Below, one piece after another: positions 52,231 through 61,113 of a stretch of 64,000 nt of DNA. Each line of letters begins with the position of its first letter. The first letter of the stretch is position 1. This stretch comes from Paenibacillus_AB hodogayensis. GTDB taxonomy: Bacteria; Bacillota; Bacilli; Paenibacillales; NBRC-103111. The notes under the pieces are model-generated. The model saw only the letters and a program-made list of their open reading frames with translations. It had not been told where the DNA came from and ran no database searches. The stretch covers positions 930,001 through 994,000 of the forward strand of contig NZ_BAAAYO010000001.1 in NCBI RefSeq assembly GCF_039536325.1. The letters run 5' to 3'. Made by a program: the position numbers and the translations under genes.

Positions 52231-52647
52231 TTAAACCGTCAGCAAGCCCATATACAGCCATTCCGACGGATTGGCCGGATGGCGGCCTAGCGCGACCCGG
52301 TCCCCCTGACGCGGAATTTGAATTTTCGAGACCAGCGTCTCGAGCGATTGCCGGGCCGTATTGCCGCCCTCGTCCGTCACGTCGAGCACAAGCGTGACGA
52401 CGGGATCGAAATTGATCAGCTTCCCCGTATCCGTTACGGTGACGACAATCCCGGTCGCGGCATGCGGAACGGCGCCGCTGGCCGCCAATTGGGCCTGCTT
52501 GGCGGAATCGAGGCTCTGGTTGATCAGCTCGCGATGCTCCTTCGAAACCGTTCCTTTCATGAACAGTCCCGTCAAACCTTTATTCATCATTTTATCGGCT
52601 TTTTCCAGCGCAGCCTGCGGATCTTTGCTTTTTCCGAACCATCCCAT
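52231..52647 (-). CDS. Small cytoplasmic protein of unknown function
   Basis: This is 138 residues starting MGWFGKSKDPQ at ATG 52647; the longer frame before it looks non-coding. The ribosome site is poor (AGAGG, far upstream). The N-terminal third is helical and charged. The C-terminal half (ATGIVVTVTDTGKLINFDP, then VTLVLDVTDEGG and PRQGDRVALGRHPANPSEW) looks like the small beta-barrel seen in DUF3592-type or actinobacterial domains, where a variable-value motif is followed by PxxGDxVxVxxDP. I do not recognise a specific family. No partner gene is evident. Confidence 0.7.
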   Translation of the reverse strand: MGWFGKSKDPQAALEKADKMMNKGLTGLFMKGTVSKEHRELINQSLDSAKQAQLAASGAVPHAATGIVVTVTDTGKLINFDPVVTLVLDVTDEGGNTARQSLETLVSKIQIPRQGDRVALGRHPANPSEWLYMGLLTV

Positions 52648-52840
52648 ACGATCTTCACGCCTCTCCGTAAAAATACGATCCCGGTATAGTTCAAGTGTAA
52701 ACGATCGGCGATCGGCCGGACAATAGGTTCGGCCGGATACAAACAATGCGGCGGTAAAGCGGTTTCGAGTACCCCTCGGGCATCTTTTTTTTGGGAATGA
52801 CCGGTATTTTCGCAAATAAAACGCCGCTTTCGCCTGCCGG

Positions 52841-52867
52841 AAACGGCCCAGGACAGCCGTTTTTTTG
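52841..52867. terminator. Hairpin after the XRE-TPR regulator
   Basis: AAACGGC and GCCGTTT enclose an 8-nt loop, with a run of seven T on the plus strand and A on the minus. It lies six bases beyond the regulator stop and could work on both strands, better on plus. Confidence 0.55.
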
Positions 52868-52872
52868 CACGT

Positions 52873-54174
52873 TCAGCCCGGGCTGCCCGTTCCGCCCCCG
52901 TTGCGACTGCGCAGCAAATACGTCAGCTTGCGGTAATACAGCGCCGCTTCCTTGTACCGCCGCCCTTCTTCCGCTACGACGGCCAGCGATTCGTACAGCT
53001 GCTCCAGCCGCAGCGCGTGGCCGGTCGATTCGAAGTACGGCAAGCACGTCATCGACTGCGCCCAGAACGTCTCCGTGTCTCCCTGCGCCAACGCCTGCCG
53101 GCTTTCGTAGAAGGAGAGCGCCATCCGCTGGTCCTCCCCGAAGCAGCACTTCCGCAGGCGCTCGACGCCTTCGGCCAGCAGGGGACCGTTGTTTTGCGCC
53201 AACGCCGCCTCGCACCGGTAAATAACGACAACCGGCTCCATCAGCAGCCTTGTTTCCTCCGGCTCCCGGGCGATCAGCTCCTCGAAGCGGACGATTTCGT
53301 CCAGAGCCCGGTCGATTTCCCCCGTCATCGTCAGCATGACGATCCGGTTGTTCATGATGGCCGTCATCGTGTCGCCCGGCTGCTCTACGTAGACGAGATT
53401 CGCCTCGGCCATCGAGAGCGCCCGCAGCGCTTCCTGCACAAGGCCCATGGCGAAGCAATAGCCGCTGTAAGCGACATAGAGGCCGGACAACCGATGGAAC
53501 AGCCGGTCGTCGACGATCTGCTGCATCGTCTGCTCGAATACGCGTTTGGCCTGTTCGAACTGCTTCAGGTGGATGCAGGCCTCCATCGTAATATGCTGCA
53601 GGTTAAGCCAGATGTCCGTTCCCGTCTCCACAAGCCCGCTCAGGCGGGACGCGTCGTCCAGCGCTTCGGCGAAGCGGTTTTTGGAGCGGAAATGCTGCAC
53701 CTTATACAACAACAGCGCTTTTTTCAAAGGCAAAGGCAGGTTGGCCGCTTCGGGGATTGCCACTTTCTCCAAATAGTGATTCAAATAGGTGCGGTGCAAA
53801 TAGTCGTAAGCGCTTGGATCGTTCGCCTGCTGGTAATAGACGGCTTTCATCAGCGAGGTGGTCAGCTCGACGACAAGCGCGTCGTCGCGATCCTCCAGCG
53901 CGTCCACGACGCTCTCCGGCACCGTCGGCCCGGACAGCTTCCGGAATACCTGCTCCGCCCGCTCGAGCGTAGACTCGTCCGCTGCCGCAACGCCGGTCAA
54001 GTACGAGGCGGTTACGCCCAGACGGACGGCGATCGGTCCGGCCAGATCGTCGGCAATCGGATAGCGCCCGGCCAAAATGTTAGCGAAATGCGCCTGCGTG
54101 ACTAGCCCTTCCACAAGCTCCTTTCGCGAAAGCTGCTTCTTCTTGCACAGCAGCTCGATACGTCCCTTGAGCAA
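52873..54174 (-). CDS. XRE-family regulator with TPR-like helical domain
   Basis: This 433-residue protein has an N-terminal helix-turn-helix (about 1-55, LVEGLVTQAHFANILAGRYPI as recognition region). About 370 residues of paired helices follow (for example FEQAKRVFEQTMQQIVDDRLF, ALDDASRLSGLVETG). This is the architecture of peptide-sensing RRNPP regulators such as NprR and PlcR. The start is TTG 54174 behind GGGAGGAGATGCCGC. I looked for a small secreted peptide gene on both sides and found none, so peptide control is only a possibility. Confidence 0.85.
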   Translation of the reverse strand: MLKGRIELLCKKKQLSRKELVEGLVTQAHFANILAGRYPIADDLAGPIAVRLGVTASYLTGVAAADESTLERAEQVFRKLSGPTVPESVVDALEDRDDALVVELTTSLMKAVYYQQANDPSAYDYLHRTYLNHYLEKVAIPEAANLPLPLKKALLLYKVQHFRSKNRFAEALDDASRLSGLVETGTDIWLNLQHITMEACIHLKQFEQAKRVFEQTMQQIVDDRLFHRLSGLYVAYSGYCFAMGLVQEALRALSMAEANLVYVEQPGDTMTAIMNNRIVMLTMTGEIDRALDEIVRFEELIAREPEETRLLMEPVVVIYRCEAALAQNNGPLLAEGVERLRKCCFGEDQRMALSFYESRQALAQGDTETFWAQSMTCLPYFESTGHALRLEQLYESLAVVAEEGRRYKEAALYYRKLTYLLRSRNGGGTGSPG

Positions 54175-54274
54175 GCGGCATCTCCTCCCTTTTCTGCCTT
54201 CCATTGTATCCGCTTGTCCGACGGCGAGCCAGTGCGGACAGCACTATCCTTTCGTTTCCCGGCAAAAAAAAGGC

Positions 54275-54328
54275 GCAACAAAACGGCAAGAGCCGCCTTC
54301 GTCCGAACGACGAAAAGCGGTCTTGCCG
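54275..54328 (-). terminator. Terminator of the cupin gene
   Basis: CGGCAAGA and TCTTGCCG enclose a second long stem (TTCGTC/GACGAA, CCGC/GCGG). On the minus strand GTTTTGTTG follows. Confidence 0.8.
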
Positions 54329-54357
54329 AGCAGGACGGCAGCGGCCGAAAGCCGGTC

Positions 54358-55440
54358 TCAGCGGAAATACGCGTACGGCTGGGACGGAACGTATCCCGGC
54401 GGCCAAGGCTGGGGCGCATAGGCCGGCTGAGCGAACGGCTCCTGGGGCTGACCGGCCGCCGTCTGCCGGGTCCATTCCTCGACAGGCTGGCCGAAGAAGG
54501 GCTGGGTCGCCGCTTCGGCCGCGCCGAAGCCGGGGAACGGCTGCCGATTCGGATCTCCGGGGAAGGGGGCGTATGACGGCGGCTGGGCGAACGGCCCGTT
54601 GCCATACGGCGCATAAGGTAATTGGGCAAAGGCGGGATAGGCGCTCGTGTATGCCTGAAAAGCCTTTTGCGCGGCCGACGGGTCTTCGCCGTAAGGGACG
54701 TATTGCGGCTGACGCTCCGTTTCGCCGGCGTAGCCGTAGGCGGGATAAGGCTGGCCGGCCGACGCTCCGGCGTAAATCTCTTCGGGCGTCTGAAAGGCCT
54801 CCGTTTGCTCCGGCTCTTCCGATTCCGGCACGAACCATTCGCGCGCCTGGGAATTCGGTTTAGCGGCTTTTTTGCCTGCCATATTGCCGATGGTCGCGTT
54901 CTCGACCAGCTTGCAGTCCGCAGGCGGTCCGATGAACACCGATTTTTTGATCGGCGCCAGCGTCTGCTTCACTTCCGCCTCGTTCAGACAATACGTATGC
55001 GCCAGCACGCTTGCAGGCGTCAGCCGCAGCAGATCCGAGCCGAGAATGACTTCGGGCGTCGGCGCGTTGAAGATGGCCAGCAGATGCGTATCGTCGACCG
55101 AAGCCATCTCATAGTGCCACCATCCTTGCGGCACGTTGGCCACCTGCCCCGGCTTGATCGGAAAGTGCAGCAGCTCGTTCGTGAACGGGTTGATCAGCGA
55201 GACGACCGCCGCGCCCGAGATGCAGTAGACCAGCTCTGCGGCATTTTGATGGTAATGCGGCTCGACTACATTGCTTTTGCTGAGGTAAATGTCGAGCAGG
55301 GACGTACTGTCCAGCGTATTCAACTGATCGATCGAAAGCACGTTGATGTAATTGCGCGCATCCTTCTTGAACAGCGTATTGTTGTTCATATCGTAAGAAA
55401 ACTGCACGGAAGGAGACTTATAATCGATATACAAAGTCAC
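54358..55440 (-). CDS. Cupin-domain protein with Pro/Tyr/Ala-rich tail
   Basis: This 360-residue protein has an N-terminal germin-like cupin (about 45-150): EPHYHQNAAELVYCISGAAV holds the HxH and Glu ligands, and NVPQGWWHYEM the last His. From about residue 190 the tail is low-complexity, rich in Pro, Tyr, Gln, Ala and Gly (APYGNGPFAQPPSYAPFPGD), like spore-coat or crust proteins. There is no signal peptide. The GTG at 55440 has only a weak ribosome site; ATG 55389 is no better. A spore-coat cupin role is inferred from the tail only. Confidence 0.78.
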   Translation of the reverse strand: MTLYIDYKSPSVQFSYDMNNNTLFKKDARNYINVLSIDQLNTLDSTSLLDIYLSKSNVVEPHYHQNAAELVYCISGAAVVSLINPFTNELLHFPIKPGQVANVPQGWWHYEMASVDDTHLLAIFNAPTPEVILGSDLLRLTPASVLAHTYCLNEAEVKQTLAPIKKSVFIGPPADCKLVENATIGNMAGKKAAKPNSQAREWFVPESEEPEQTEAFQTPEEIYAGASAGQPYPAYGYAGETERQPQYVPYGEDPSAAQKAFQAYTSAYPAFAQLPYAPYGNGPFAQPPSYAPFPGDPNRQPFPGFGAAEAATQPFFGQPVEEWTRQTAAGQPQEPFAQPAYAPQPWPPGYVPSQPYAYFR

Positions 55441-55640
55441 TTTCGGGGTCCCGCCCTTCGTCTTGGGTATTGGCCTTATGGAAATATGCTATGTGAACGC
55501 CCATGGGCGGGTGCGCCCAATTTTTTGGAAAAGAGGAAAAATGGCGGAAGTTCGCCGCCGCATCGATCCTTCGCTCCTCAATCGCTCTTGAAAACGTATC
55601 CCCTGTTTTCGGGTAGCGAGCGGAACCAGGCTTTGTGTAC

Positions 55641-55669
55641 TTGACTTTGTACGCCGGCCCCGATATCGT
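55641..55669 (+). promoter_or_regulatory. Promoter of the LacI-family gene
   Basis: TTGACT (55641-55646) and TATCGT (55664-55669) are 17 bp apart, about 25 bp before the ribosome site GGGAGAT of the regulator gene. Confidence 0.6.
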
Positions 55670-55699
55670 GAAAGTACGTCTATTCAAGGGAGATCGGTC

Positions 55700-56716
55700 A
55701 TGGTTACAAGAGACGATGTGGCCCGACACGCAGGCGTTTCCGTCGCGGTCGTGTCTTATGTCATCAACAATAAAGCCGTCGTGAAGGAAGCGACCCGGCA
55801 GAAGGTGCTCCAGTCGATCCGCGAGCTCGGGTACAATCCGAACTTGACGGCCCGCAGCCTGAAGACACGCAAAATGAACCAGTTCGGGGTGCTGTTCAAT
55901 AATATCGGCAACTCGTTCGAGACGGGGATCAGTCTCGGGCTGGAGCAGAAGGCGCGCGGGCATGGGCAGTCGCTTATTTTCCAAACCTATGCCCGACAGG
56001 AAGAAGACAGCCTGAAGACGATTTTTATGGGGCGCACGGATGCGATTATTTTGTTCGGCCAAAGCCTGAAGGCGGAAACGGCCGACCATTTCGCCGGCAT
56101 CGGCGTTCCCCTCTTCTCGATCATGACGCCGGAGCTGCGTCACGCTTCCGTTCCGTACGCGGATATCGACTGGCTCGCGGCGTACCGCGCGCTTGCGGAG
56201 CATCTGTTGAGTCTCGGCCATACGCGGATCGGCTTTATGGGCACCCGCCTGAGGGAGACGCATTACGAGGTCCGCTTCCGTCAATTCCGTGAGGCGCTGC
56301 TCGCATACGGCATCGAATTTCGCGACGAATGGTTGCTGCGCGGCCCCTTCGGAACGCTGGAATCGGCTTACGAGACGATGTCCGCCCGCCTGGAGGCGAG
56401 TCGCGACCTGCCGTTTACCGCCATCGTCTGCGTTAACGATCTGATGGCCATCGGCGTGCTGTCCGCCTGCCGGGACCGGGGCTTGTCGGTGCCGGAGCAG
56501 TTGTCTGTCGCTTCCAGCGAGGACATCCTGATGGCCAACCATACGTCGCCGTCTTTGACGACCATCCATTACCCCCGGAGGGACATCGGCCATGCGGCCA
56601 TCGAAGCGATCGTGAGCCATCTGAACGAGGGCACGCCTTTAACCGGCTTTATGGCGAAACATGAGCTGGTCGTCAGGCAATCTACGGGACAAGCGCGGGA
56701 TACCGGAACGAGCTGA
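55700..56716 (+). CDS. LacI-family transcriptional regulator
   Basis: This 338-residue regulator has helix-turn-helix VTRDDVARHAGVSVAVVSYVINN at residues 2-24 and hinge YNPNLTARSLKTRK, then a periplasmic-binding-protein-like domain (60-330). It lies directly before the PhyH-family gene. Two identical operators in opposite orientation (56737-56753 and 56816-56832) lie between them, each with the central CG typical of LacI-type sites. Its ligand is unknown. GGGAGATCGGTC precedes the ATG. Confidence 0.92.
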   Translation: MVTRDDVARHAGVSVAVVSYVINNKAVVKEATRQKVLQSIRELGYNPNLTARSLKTRKMNQFGVLFNNIGNSFETGISLGLEQKARGHGQSLIFQTYARQEEDSLKTIFMGRTDAIILFGQSLKAETADHFAGIGVPLFSIMTPELRHASVPYADIDWLAAYRALAEHLLSLGHTRIGFMGTRLRETHYEVRFRQFREALLAYGIEFRDEWLLRGPFGTLESAYETMSARLEASRDLPFTAIVCVNDLMAIGVLSACRDRGLSVPEQLSVASSEDILMANHTSPSLTTIHYPRRDIGHAAIEAIVSHLNEGTPLTGFMAKHELVVRQSTGQARDTGTS

Positions 56717-56725
56717 AAATAACTA

Positions 56726-56753
56726 TTGCATTTTTGTTTTACACGAGTAAAAT
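56726..56753 (+). promoter_or_regulatory. Promoter and operator 1 of the PhyH-family gene
   Basis: TTGCAT (56726-56731) and TAAAAT (56748-56753) are 16 bp apart. The operator TTTTACACGAGTAAAAT (56737-56753), a 6-4-6 inverted repeat of TTTTAC/GTAAAA, covers the spacer and the -10. Confidence 0.65.
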
Positions 56754-56773
56754 AGAAGATGTAATCATCGTCT

Positions 56774-56806
56774 GGAGGGTTTTGGATTTACGCCCTCCGC
56801 ATTTTT
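56774..56806 (+). terminator. Terminator-like hairpin between the two operators
   Basis: GGAGGG and CCCTCC enclose a 13-nt loop, followed by GCATTTTTT. It may end the LacI transcript or act as an attenuator in the leader of the PhyH gene if transcription starts near 56760. Confidence 0.65.
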
Positions 56807-56814
56807 TAAATAAA

Positions 56815-56832
56815 ATTTTACTCGTGTAAAAT
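56815..56832 (+). promoter_or_regulatory. Operator 2 next to the PhyH ribosome site
   Basis: ATTTTACTCGTGTAAAAT is the exact reverse complement of operator 1 plus one base. It lies 3 bp before AGGAGGA of the PhyH gene. The centres of the two operators are about 79 bp apart, compatible with looping. Confidence 0.75.
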
Positions 56833-56847
56833 CAGGAGGAATGTACG

Positions 56848-57684
56848 ATGAACGACTTGAACTTGGACGTCCCGGCGCTGAGCCGGCAATTTGCGGAAGA
56901 CGGCTACTTGCTGCTGCGCAGCGCGTTGTCCGACGGTAAGGTCGCCGAGCTGAACGCGGCCATCGACCGGATCATCGCCGCAGAGCCGGAGTCGCTCGCC
57001 TATAACGTATACAACAGCGTCGAGTGCGACGCGTCGATTTTGTCGCTAATCGATCATCCGTCGCTGCTGCCGCTGATCGTCAACCTGCTTGGCTACAACA
57101 TTCAGCTGCACATCTCCCATCTGACCGTGCGCAAGCCGAATCCGAACGACGAGAAGACCGCGACGAGCAGCTTCATCAACTGGCACCAAGACGGTCCCCA
57201 TCCAAAGTTTCCGCAGATCAGCGGACTGACCGCCCCGTATTACGTGAAAATTTGCTACATTCTGAGCGACATGTCGGAGCCGGATCGCGGCAACACGAAG
57301 ATCATCCCCGGCAGCCACCGGAAGCCCGATTTCCATCCGGTGCAGACCGACGTGAACGTGCCGCTGGAGGGCGAGCTGCAAGTATGCGGCAAGCCGGGAG
57401 ACGTGTTCATTTTCCCGCAAAATTTGTGGCACGCCGGCTCGCATAACCGTTCGTCCTTCACGCGCCGCCAGCTGTTTATCGGCTACAGCCCGATCTGGAT
57501 TCGTCCGATCGACTACCACCGGGCATCGCCTGCCCTGCTCGAAGCGGCCGATCCGATTCGCCGGCAGCTGCTCGGCGATATCAGCGACAATTGCTTCAAA
57601 TATTACGTGCCGGAGGAATCCATGGTGCCTCTGAAACAGTTCTGGCTGGGAGGAAACGCCGCACAGACGGCTTACGCCCACTGA
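56848..57684 (+). CDS. Phytanoyl-CoA dioxygenase (PhyH) family protein
   Basis: This 278-residue Fe(II)/2-oxoglutarate oxygenase has the HxD pair in INWHQDGPH (about residue 112), the distal His in NLWHAGSHN and Arg in FTRRQLFIGY for 2-oxoglutarate. GNTKIIPGSHRKPD is a family hallmark. It hydroxylates an unknown small molecule. Control by the adjacent LacI regulator is strongly suggested by the two operators. AGGAGGAATGTACG precedes the ATG. It is convergent with the serine hydrolase gene, with 32 bp between. Confidence 0.92.
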   Translation: MNDLNLDVPALSRQFAEDGYLLLRSALSDGKVAELNAAIDRIIAAEPESLAYNVYNSVECDASILSLIDHPSLLPLIVNLLGYNIQLHISHLTVRKPNPNDEKTATSSFINWHQDGPHPKFPQISGLTAPYYVKICYILSDMSEPDRGNTKIIPGSHRKPDFHPVQTDVNVPLEGELQVCGKPGDVFIFPQNLWHAGSHNRSSFTRRQLFIGYSPIWIRPIDYHRASPALLEAADPIRRQLLGDISDNCFKYYVPEESMVPLKQFWLGGNAAQTAYAH

Positions 57685-57716
57685 CGCCCAAAAGGCATCA
57701 TCTGCAGGGGCCTTAA

Positions 57717-59189
57717 CTATGGCTCCTGCCTTTTGAGCTTGTTCCATGATCGGTTATACAACCGGTAACGGAATGCCAGATTCGTTATATTTACCAGCGA
57801 CAGTATAGCTAGCCATACGATCAGAGACGGCATGGTGGTCCATAGTCCAAACCAGGGTACGACTCGCCCGGCGCCAATAAAAGTAGTTAGCGGTGACAGG
57901 AATAGAAGAATCAACACAGGGAGCAGTCTCCCGACCGATGAAATAATCAATTTCACGGTTGTGATGTCCTTCTTCCTCCTCTGGATACGGAAGATCGAAT
58001 AGGCTCCCCAAAGGGACGTTCCAATGACCAGAACCACCATAGCCGTCTCCATATGTCTGCCGGTCAAGACAGAAGTTTCAGCCTTCTCTCCTTTTAGAAT
58101 CCGTGAAATCCCTTCAACAAAAGAGGAATAATTGACAAACGCATGTAACCCGGAGTCGAACATCACCGCGATGCCAAACTGCTGATCCAAATAGATCGTT
58201 TCCTCCGCCTTATACGTCCAGAAAATTCCGCTATGGGAAATCGTGCGTCCCCCATGTTCATCCTCCTCTGCAAGCCACCCCATTCCATACGGGCCGCGTG
58301 GCCCAACTGCATGGTATTGCTCCATAAGCTCCGGAGCGAGAAGACGGGCATGATATTGGGCAAGCATCCATTTTGCCATGTCTTCTGCAGTTGAAACAAT
58401 TCCGGCCGGACCATCAATAAACCAAGAGGGCTCCGCCTTTCTTATCGGATGACCAAACCAGAGATAATGCCCTTGCGGAATGGCGGGATTCTCGTTGATT
58501 TGCCGTGTGGTACTGACGTTGAAGGTGTGGCTCATCCCCAAGGGATCGAATATATGCTGTTTCAGATAAGCGGAGAAACGCTGTCCGCTGACTTTCTCCA
58601 CAAGAAGCGCCAAATACTGGTAGTTGGGATTGTGGTACGCATAGGCTTCTCCGGGATCATGGGCGAGCTTTACCGTGTTCAACGATCTGTTAACCTCTTG
58701 CAACGATTGATATTGCGGGTCTCTTGTCATGTCGGGATTCACTTTATCCGTAAGACCGCTTGTCTGATTAAGCAAATGCCGAACCGTCATATCGTGAACG
58801 CGTTCGTCCTCAGGGGATAGGTCTGGAAAAAAGGAAGTATACGGCGCATCAAGGTCGATTAGTCCTTCTTCCGCCATCTGCAGGACAGCCAGTGCTGTAA
58901 ACGATTTACTTAATGAAGCAATCGGAAAGGGGGTACTGCCTCTTATAGCGCGGCCATCGGAGCTTACACCGTAACCTTGCGCATAGAATATCTCTTCCTT
59001 ATTGGCTATAGCAAGAGTTGCGCCCTTAATACTGTTGGCTTTCATGTTTTTTAGAACGTAGTCATCAATTTCCTTGCGGATTTCAGTCTCGTTTCGAACT
59101 TCGATAGCGGAAACGGGTATAGCAAAAATGGAAAATACCATCGACAAGCAGCTCAAGCAGAGGACTAATTTCTTTTGCACAGCGATCAT
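57717..59189 (-). CDS. Membrane serine hydrolase (class C beta-lactamase/PBP fold) with four helices at the C-terminus
   Basis: This 490-residue protein has a signal peptide (1-29) and an extracellular serine hydrolase domain: SLSK in PIASLSKSFTAL, Y-x-N in YAYHNPNYQYL, and HSG in ISHSGIFWTY. Four membrane helices follow (about 370-475). This is the layout of PbpE-like and D-aminopeptidase-type enzymes acting at the cell surface. AAGGAGTGCTGCA precedes the ATG. It lies 47 bp after the histidine kinase, on the same strand, so it is the probable target or partner of that two-component system. Base composition is lower in GC than genes to the left. Confidence 0.9.
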   Translation of the reverse strand: MIAVQKKLVLCLSCLSMVFSIFAIPVSAIEVRNETEIRKEIDDYVLKNMKANSIKGATLAIANKEEIFYAQGYGVSSDGRAIRGSTPFPIASLSKSFTALAVLQMAEEGLIDLDAPYTSFFPDLSPEDERVHDMTVRHLLNQTSGLTDKVNPDMTRDPQYQSLQEVNRSLNTVKLAHDPGEAYAYHNPNYQYLALLVEKVSGQRFSAYLKQHIFDPLGMSHTFNVSTTRQINENPAIPQGHYLWFGHPIRKAEPSWFIDGPAGIVSTAEDMAKWMLAQYHARLLAPELMEQYHAVGPRGPYGMGWLAEEDEHGGRTISHSGIFWTYKAEETIYLDQQFGIAVMFDSGLHAFVNYSSFVEGISRILKGEKAETSVLTGRHMETAMVVLVIGTSLWGAYSIFRIQRRKKDITTVKLIISSVGRLLPVLILLFLSPLTTFIGAGRVVPWFGLWTTMPSLIVWLAILSLVNITNLAFRYRLYNRSWNKLKRQEP

Positions 59190-59236
59190 TGCAGCACTCC
59201 TTATCCCTATGATAAGGAAATACTAATGCATCATTT

Positions 59237-60346
59237 TCAACTTTTTATCAACCCTGCAGAAAAACGGGCCGTTACTTTTCCGCCGCCATCGGATTCGTTC
59301 TCTACATGCAGACTCCCCTCATGTTTGTCGCACAGCACTTTGCAAATATAAAGTCCCAGCCCATGGTGTTCATTCGCATCCCACGCCTCTCCCCGGTAAA
59401 AAGGAAGCACGGCCTTTTGAAGTGCGGCATCCGAAAATCCGGCCCCATCATCCGTAACGGTTATGGAAAAGACACCCTTGTCGACGCTATAATGAATACT
59501 TACATGACTGGAAGCATAACGCACTCCATTCGCCATGACATTCTCAAAAATCTGCGTCACCACATGGATATCGACAATGATTTTTGGGGAATCCCCCGTT
59601 CTGGACGAGTCGAACGTCTTGCCGTTTCGACTTGTGATTTGTCGCGCGCTGTCATCCAGCAAGGAGGTCAGATGATCCACTTCAACCTCTTGGCGATGGA
59701 TCGGCATATCCTCCAGCCTTTGAATCGAGTTCATGGCTTCCGTGTAGCTTTCAAGACGCACAATATGGACTTTCATCGTTTGAATCGTGTCCAGAAGTTT
59801 TTCCTCGGATACGCGGTTTTCAGGGAGATAGGTGGTAAGAAACTCGGAATATCCTTTCAGGACCGATAGCGGCGTCCTCAGGTCATGGGCAAAAATAGCA
59901 TTCAGTTGTTTGCGCTCCTCGACCGAACGCCACAGCACTTTATAGTTTTGCTCCAATTGACCGCGCATTTTTTCAAACACGCCGCATAGCTCGCCCATCT
60001 CATCCTGCGCATCGTAAGTAATATGAAACCCCAAATCGTTCTTCGCGATTTTCTCCGATGCCTTCCTCAGTAGGTCAATCGGCTTCTTCAGTTTCCATCG
60101 ATAAAAGAGGCTCGCCATCAGCACTATACCTACGGCAACAGTTACTAGTACCAGCGCAACGAGGGAAAGCGACACCCAGTCATTTACGGAAGAACGGTCG
60201 GCAAAATGCAGCCGTATGCTTTCCGCCCATCTAAACTCCAGAACGATGACGGTTAAAACGGCAATGAGCGTAAGCGAGCATAAAAGGATGAAAGATTGCG
60301 GTAAGGTCATCCGCTTCAGTTGCAGCCAGCCTAAGATTTTCGCCAT
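59237..60346 (-). CDS. HAMP-domain sensor histidine kinase
   Basis: This 369-residue kinase has helices at about 17-37 and 57-82 with only a short loop between, so it resembles intramembrane-sensing kinases for cell-envelope stress. HAMP follows. The H-box is AHDLRTPLSVLKGYSEF with His154, the N-box FENVMANGVRYAS, and glycine boxes VTDDGAGFSD and HGLGLYICKVL. It overlaps the response-regulator gene by 16 bp. Confidence 0.92.
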   Translation of the reverse strand: MAKILGWLQLKRMTLPQSFILLCSLTLIAVLTVIVLEFRWAESIRLHFADRSSVNDWVSLSLVALVLVTVAVGIVLMASLFYRWKLKKPIDLLRKASEKIAKNDLGFHITYDAQDEMGELCGVFEKMRGQLEQNYKVLWRSVEERKQLNAIFAHDLRTPLSVLKGYSEFLTTYLPENRVSEEKLLDTIQTMKVHIVRLESYTEAMNSIQRLEDMPIHRQEVEVDHLTSLLDDSARQITSRNGKTFDSSRTGDSPKIIVDIHVVTQIFENVMANGVRYASSHVSIHYSVDKGVFSITVTDDGAGFSDAALQKAVLPFYRGEAWDANEHHGLGLYICKVLCDKHEGSLHVENESDGGGKVTARFSAGLIKS

Positions 60347-61011
60347 TTGTATCCGACTCCCCAGACCGTTTCAACCTTATTTTCGCAGCCATGCTCTTTC
60401 AATTTCAAACGAATACGCCTGATATGTTCCGCGATCACAGCGCTGTCGCCCTCGACGTCAAACCCCCATACTTTTTCATAAATGCGTTCCTTATCAAACA
60501 CCATTCCAGGATGAGTGGACAACAGCTCTATAATATCGAACTCCTTTTTTGCCAAGGAAATGGGAACATCATGGATGTAAAGAGCACGAGCCGAATAATC
60601 AATAACCAAATCTTCACTAAACTTGATCGACGCTTTATTGTGGCTCCGCATTTCCCTGCGTAAATGCGCCTCTACCCTTGCGCCCAGTTCATGAATACTG
60701 AACGGCTTCAGAATATAATCGTCTCCCCCGGCCTGAAAACCGGATATTTTATCCGTATCCTCCACGCGAGCGGTTAGAAATAAAATGGGGCAGGACACAA
60801 AACGCCGGATTTTTTGGCATAACTCAAGACCGTTCAGTTCAGGCATATTGATATCCAGCAAAACAAGGTCCGGTTGGTTTTGATTTTCAATCCGCCGCAG
60901 CGCCTCAAAGCCGTTCTCCGCGGTCACTACCAAATAGCCGTTCATTTCAAAGTAATCCGTCAGCAGTTTCCGAAGATCGGCTTCATCATCGATGATCAGA
61001 ATTTTTTTCAT
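60331..61011 (-). CDS. OmpR-family response regulator
   Basis: This 226-residue regulator has receiver residues D8/D9, D53 (LVLLDINMPELN) and Lys in YILKPF, plus a C-terminal winged helix. ATG 61011 (MKKILIIDDE) is chosen; an open extension of 28 residues is unlike any receiver domain. It leads the regulator-kinase-hydrolase operon. This is the layout of VanRS-like and envelope-stress systems, here with a serine hydrolase as effector. Confidence 0.92.
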   Translation of the reverse strand: MKKILIIDDEADLRKLLTDYFEMNGYLVVTAENGFEALRRIENQNQPDLVLLDINMPELNGLELCQKIRRFVSCPILFLTARVEDTDKISGFQAGGDDYILKPFSIHELGARVEAHLRREMRSHNKASIKFSEDLVIDYSARALYIHDVPISLAKKEFDIIELLSTHPGMVFDKERIYEKVWGFDVEGDSAVIAEHIRRIRLKLKEHGCENKVETVWGVGYKWRKS

Positions 61012-61113
61012 ATAGGTTCCCTGCTTCCTTCTCTCAAATCCTCTATAGGAAGCATAACAAAAAACGCGCGGCATCCCAAGCGCGGTGAATTTCAAACAAA
61101 TATAGACATGATA

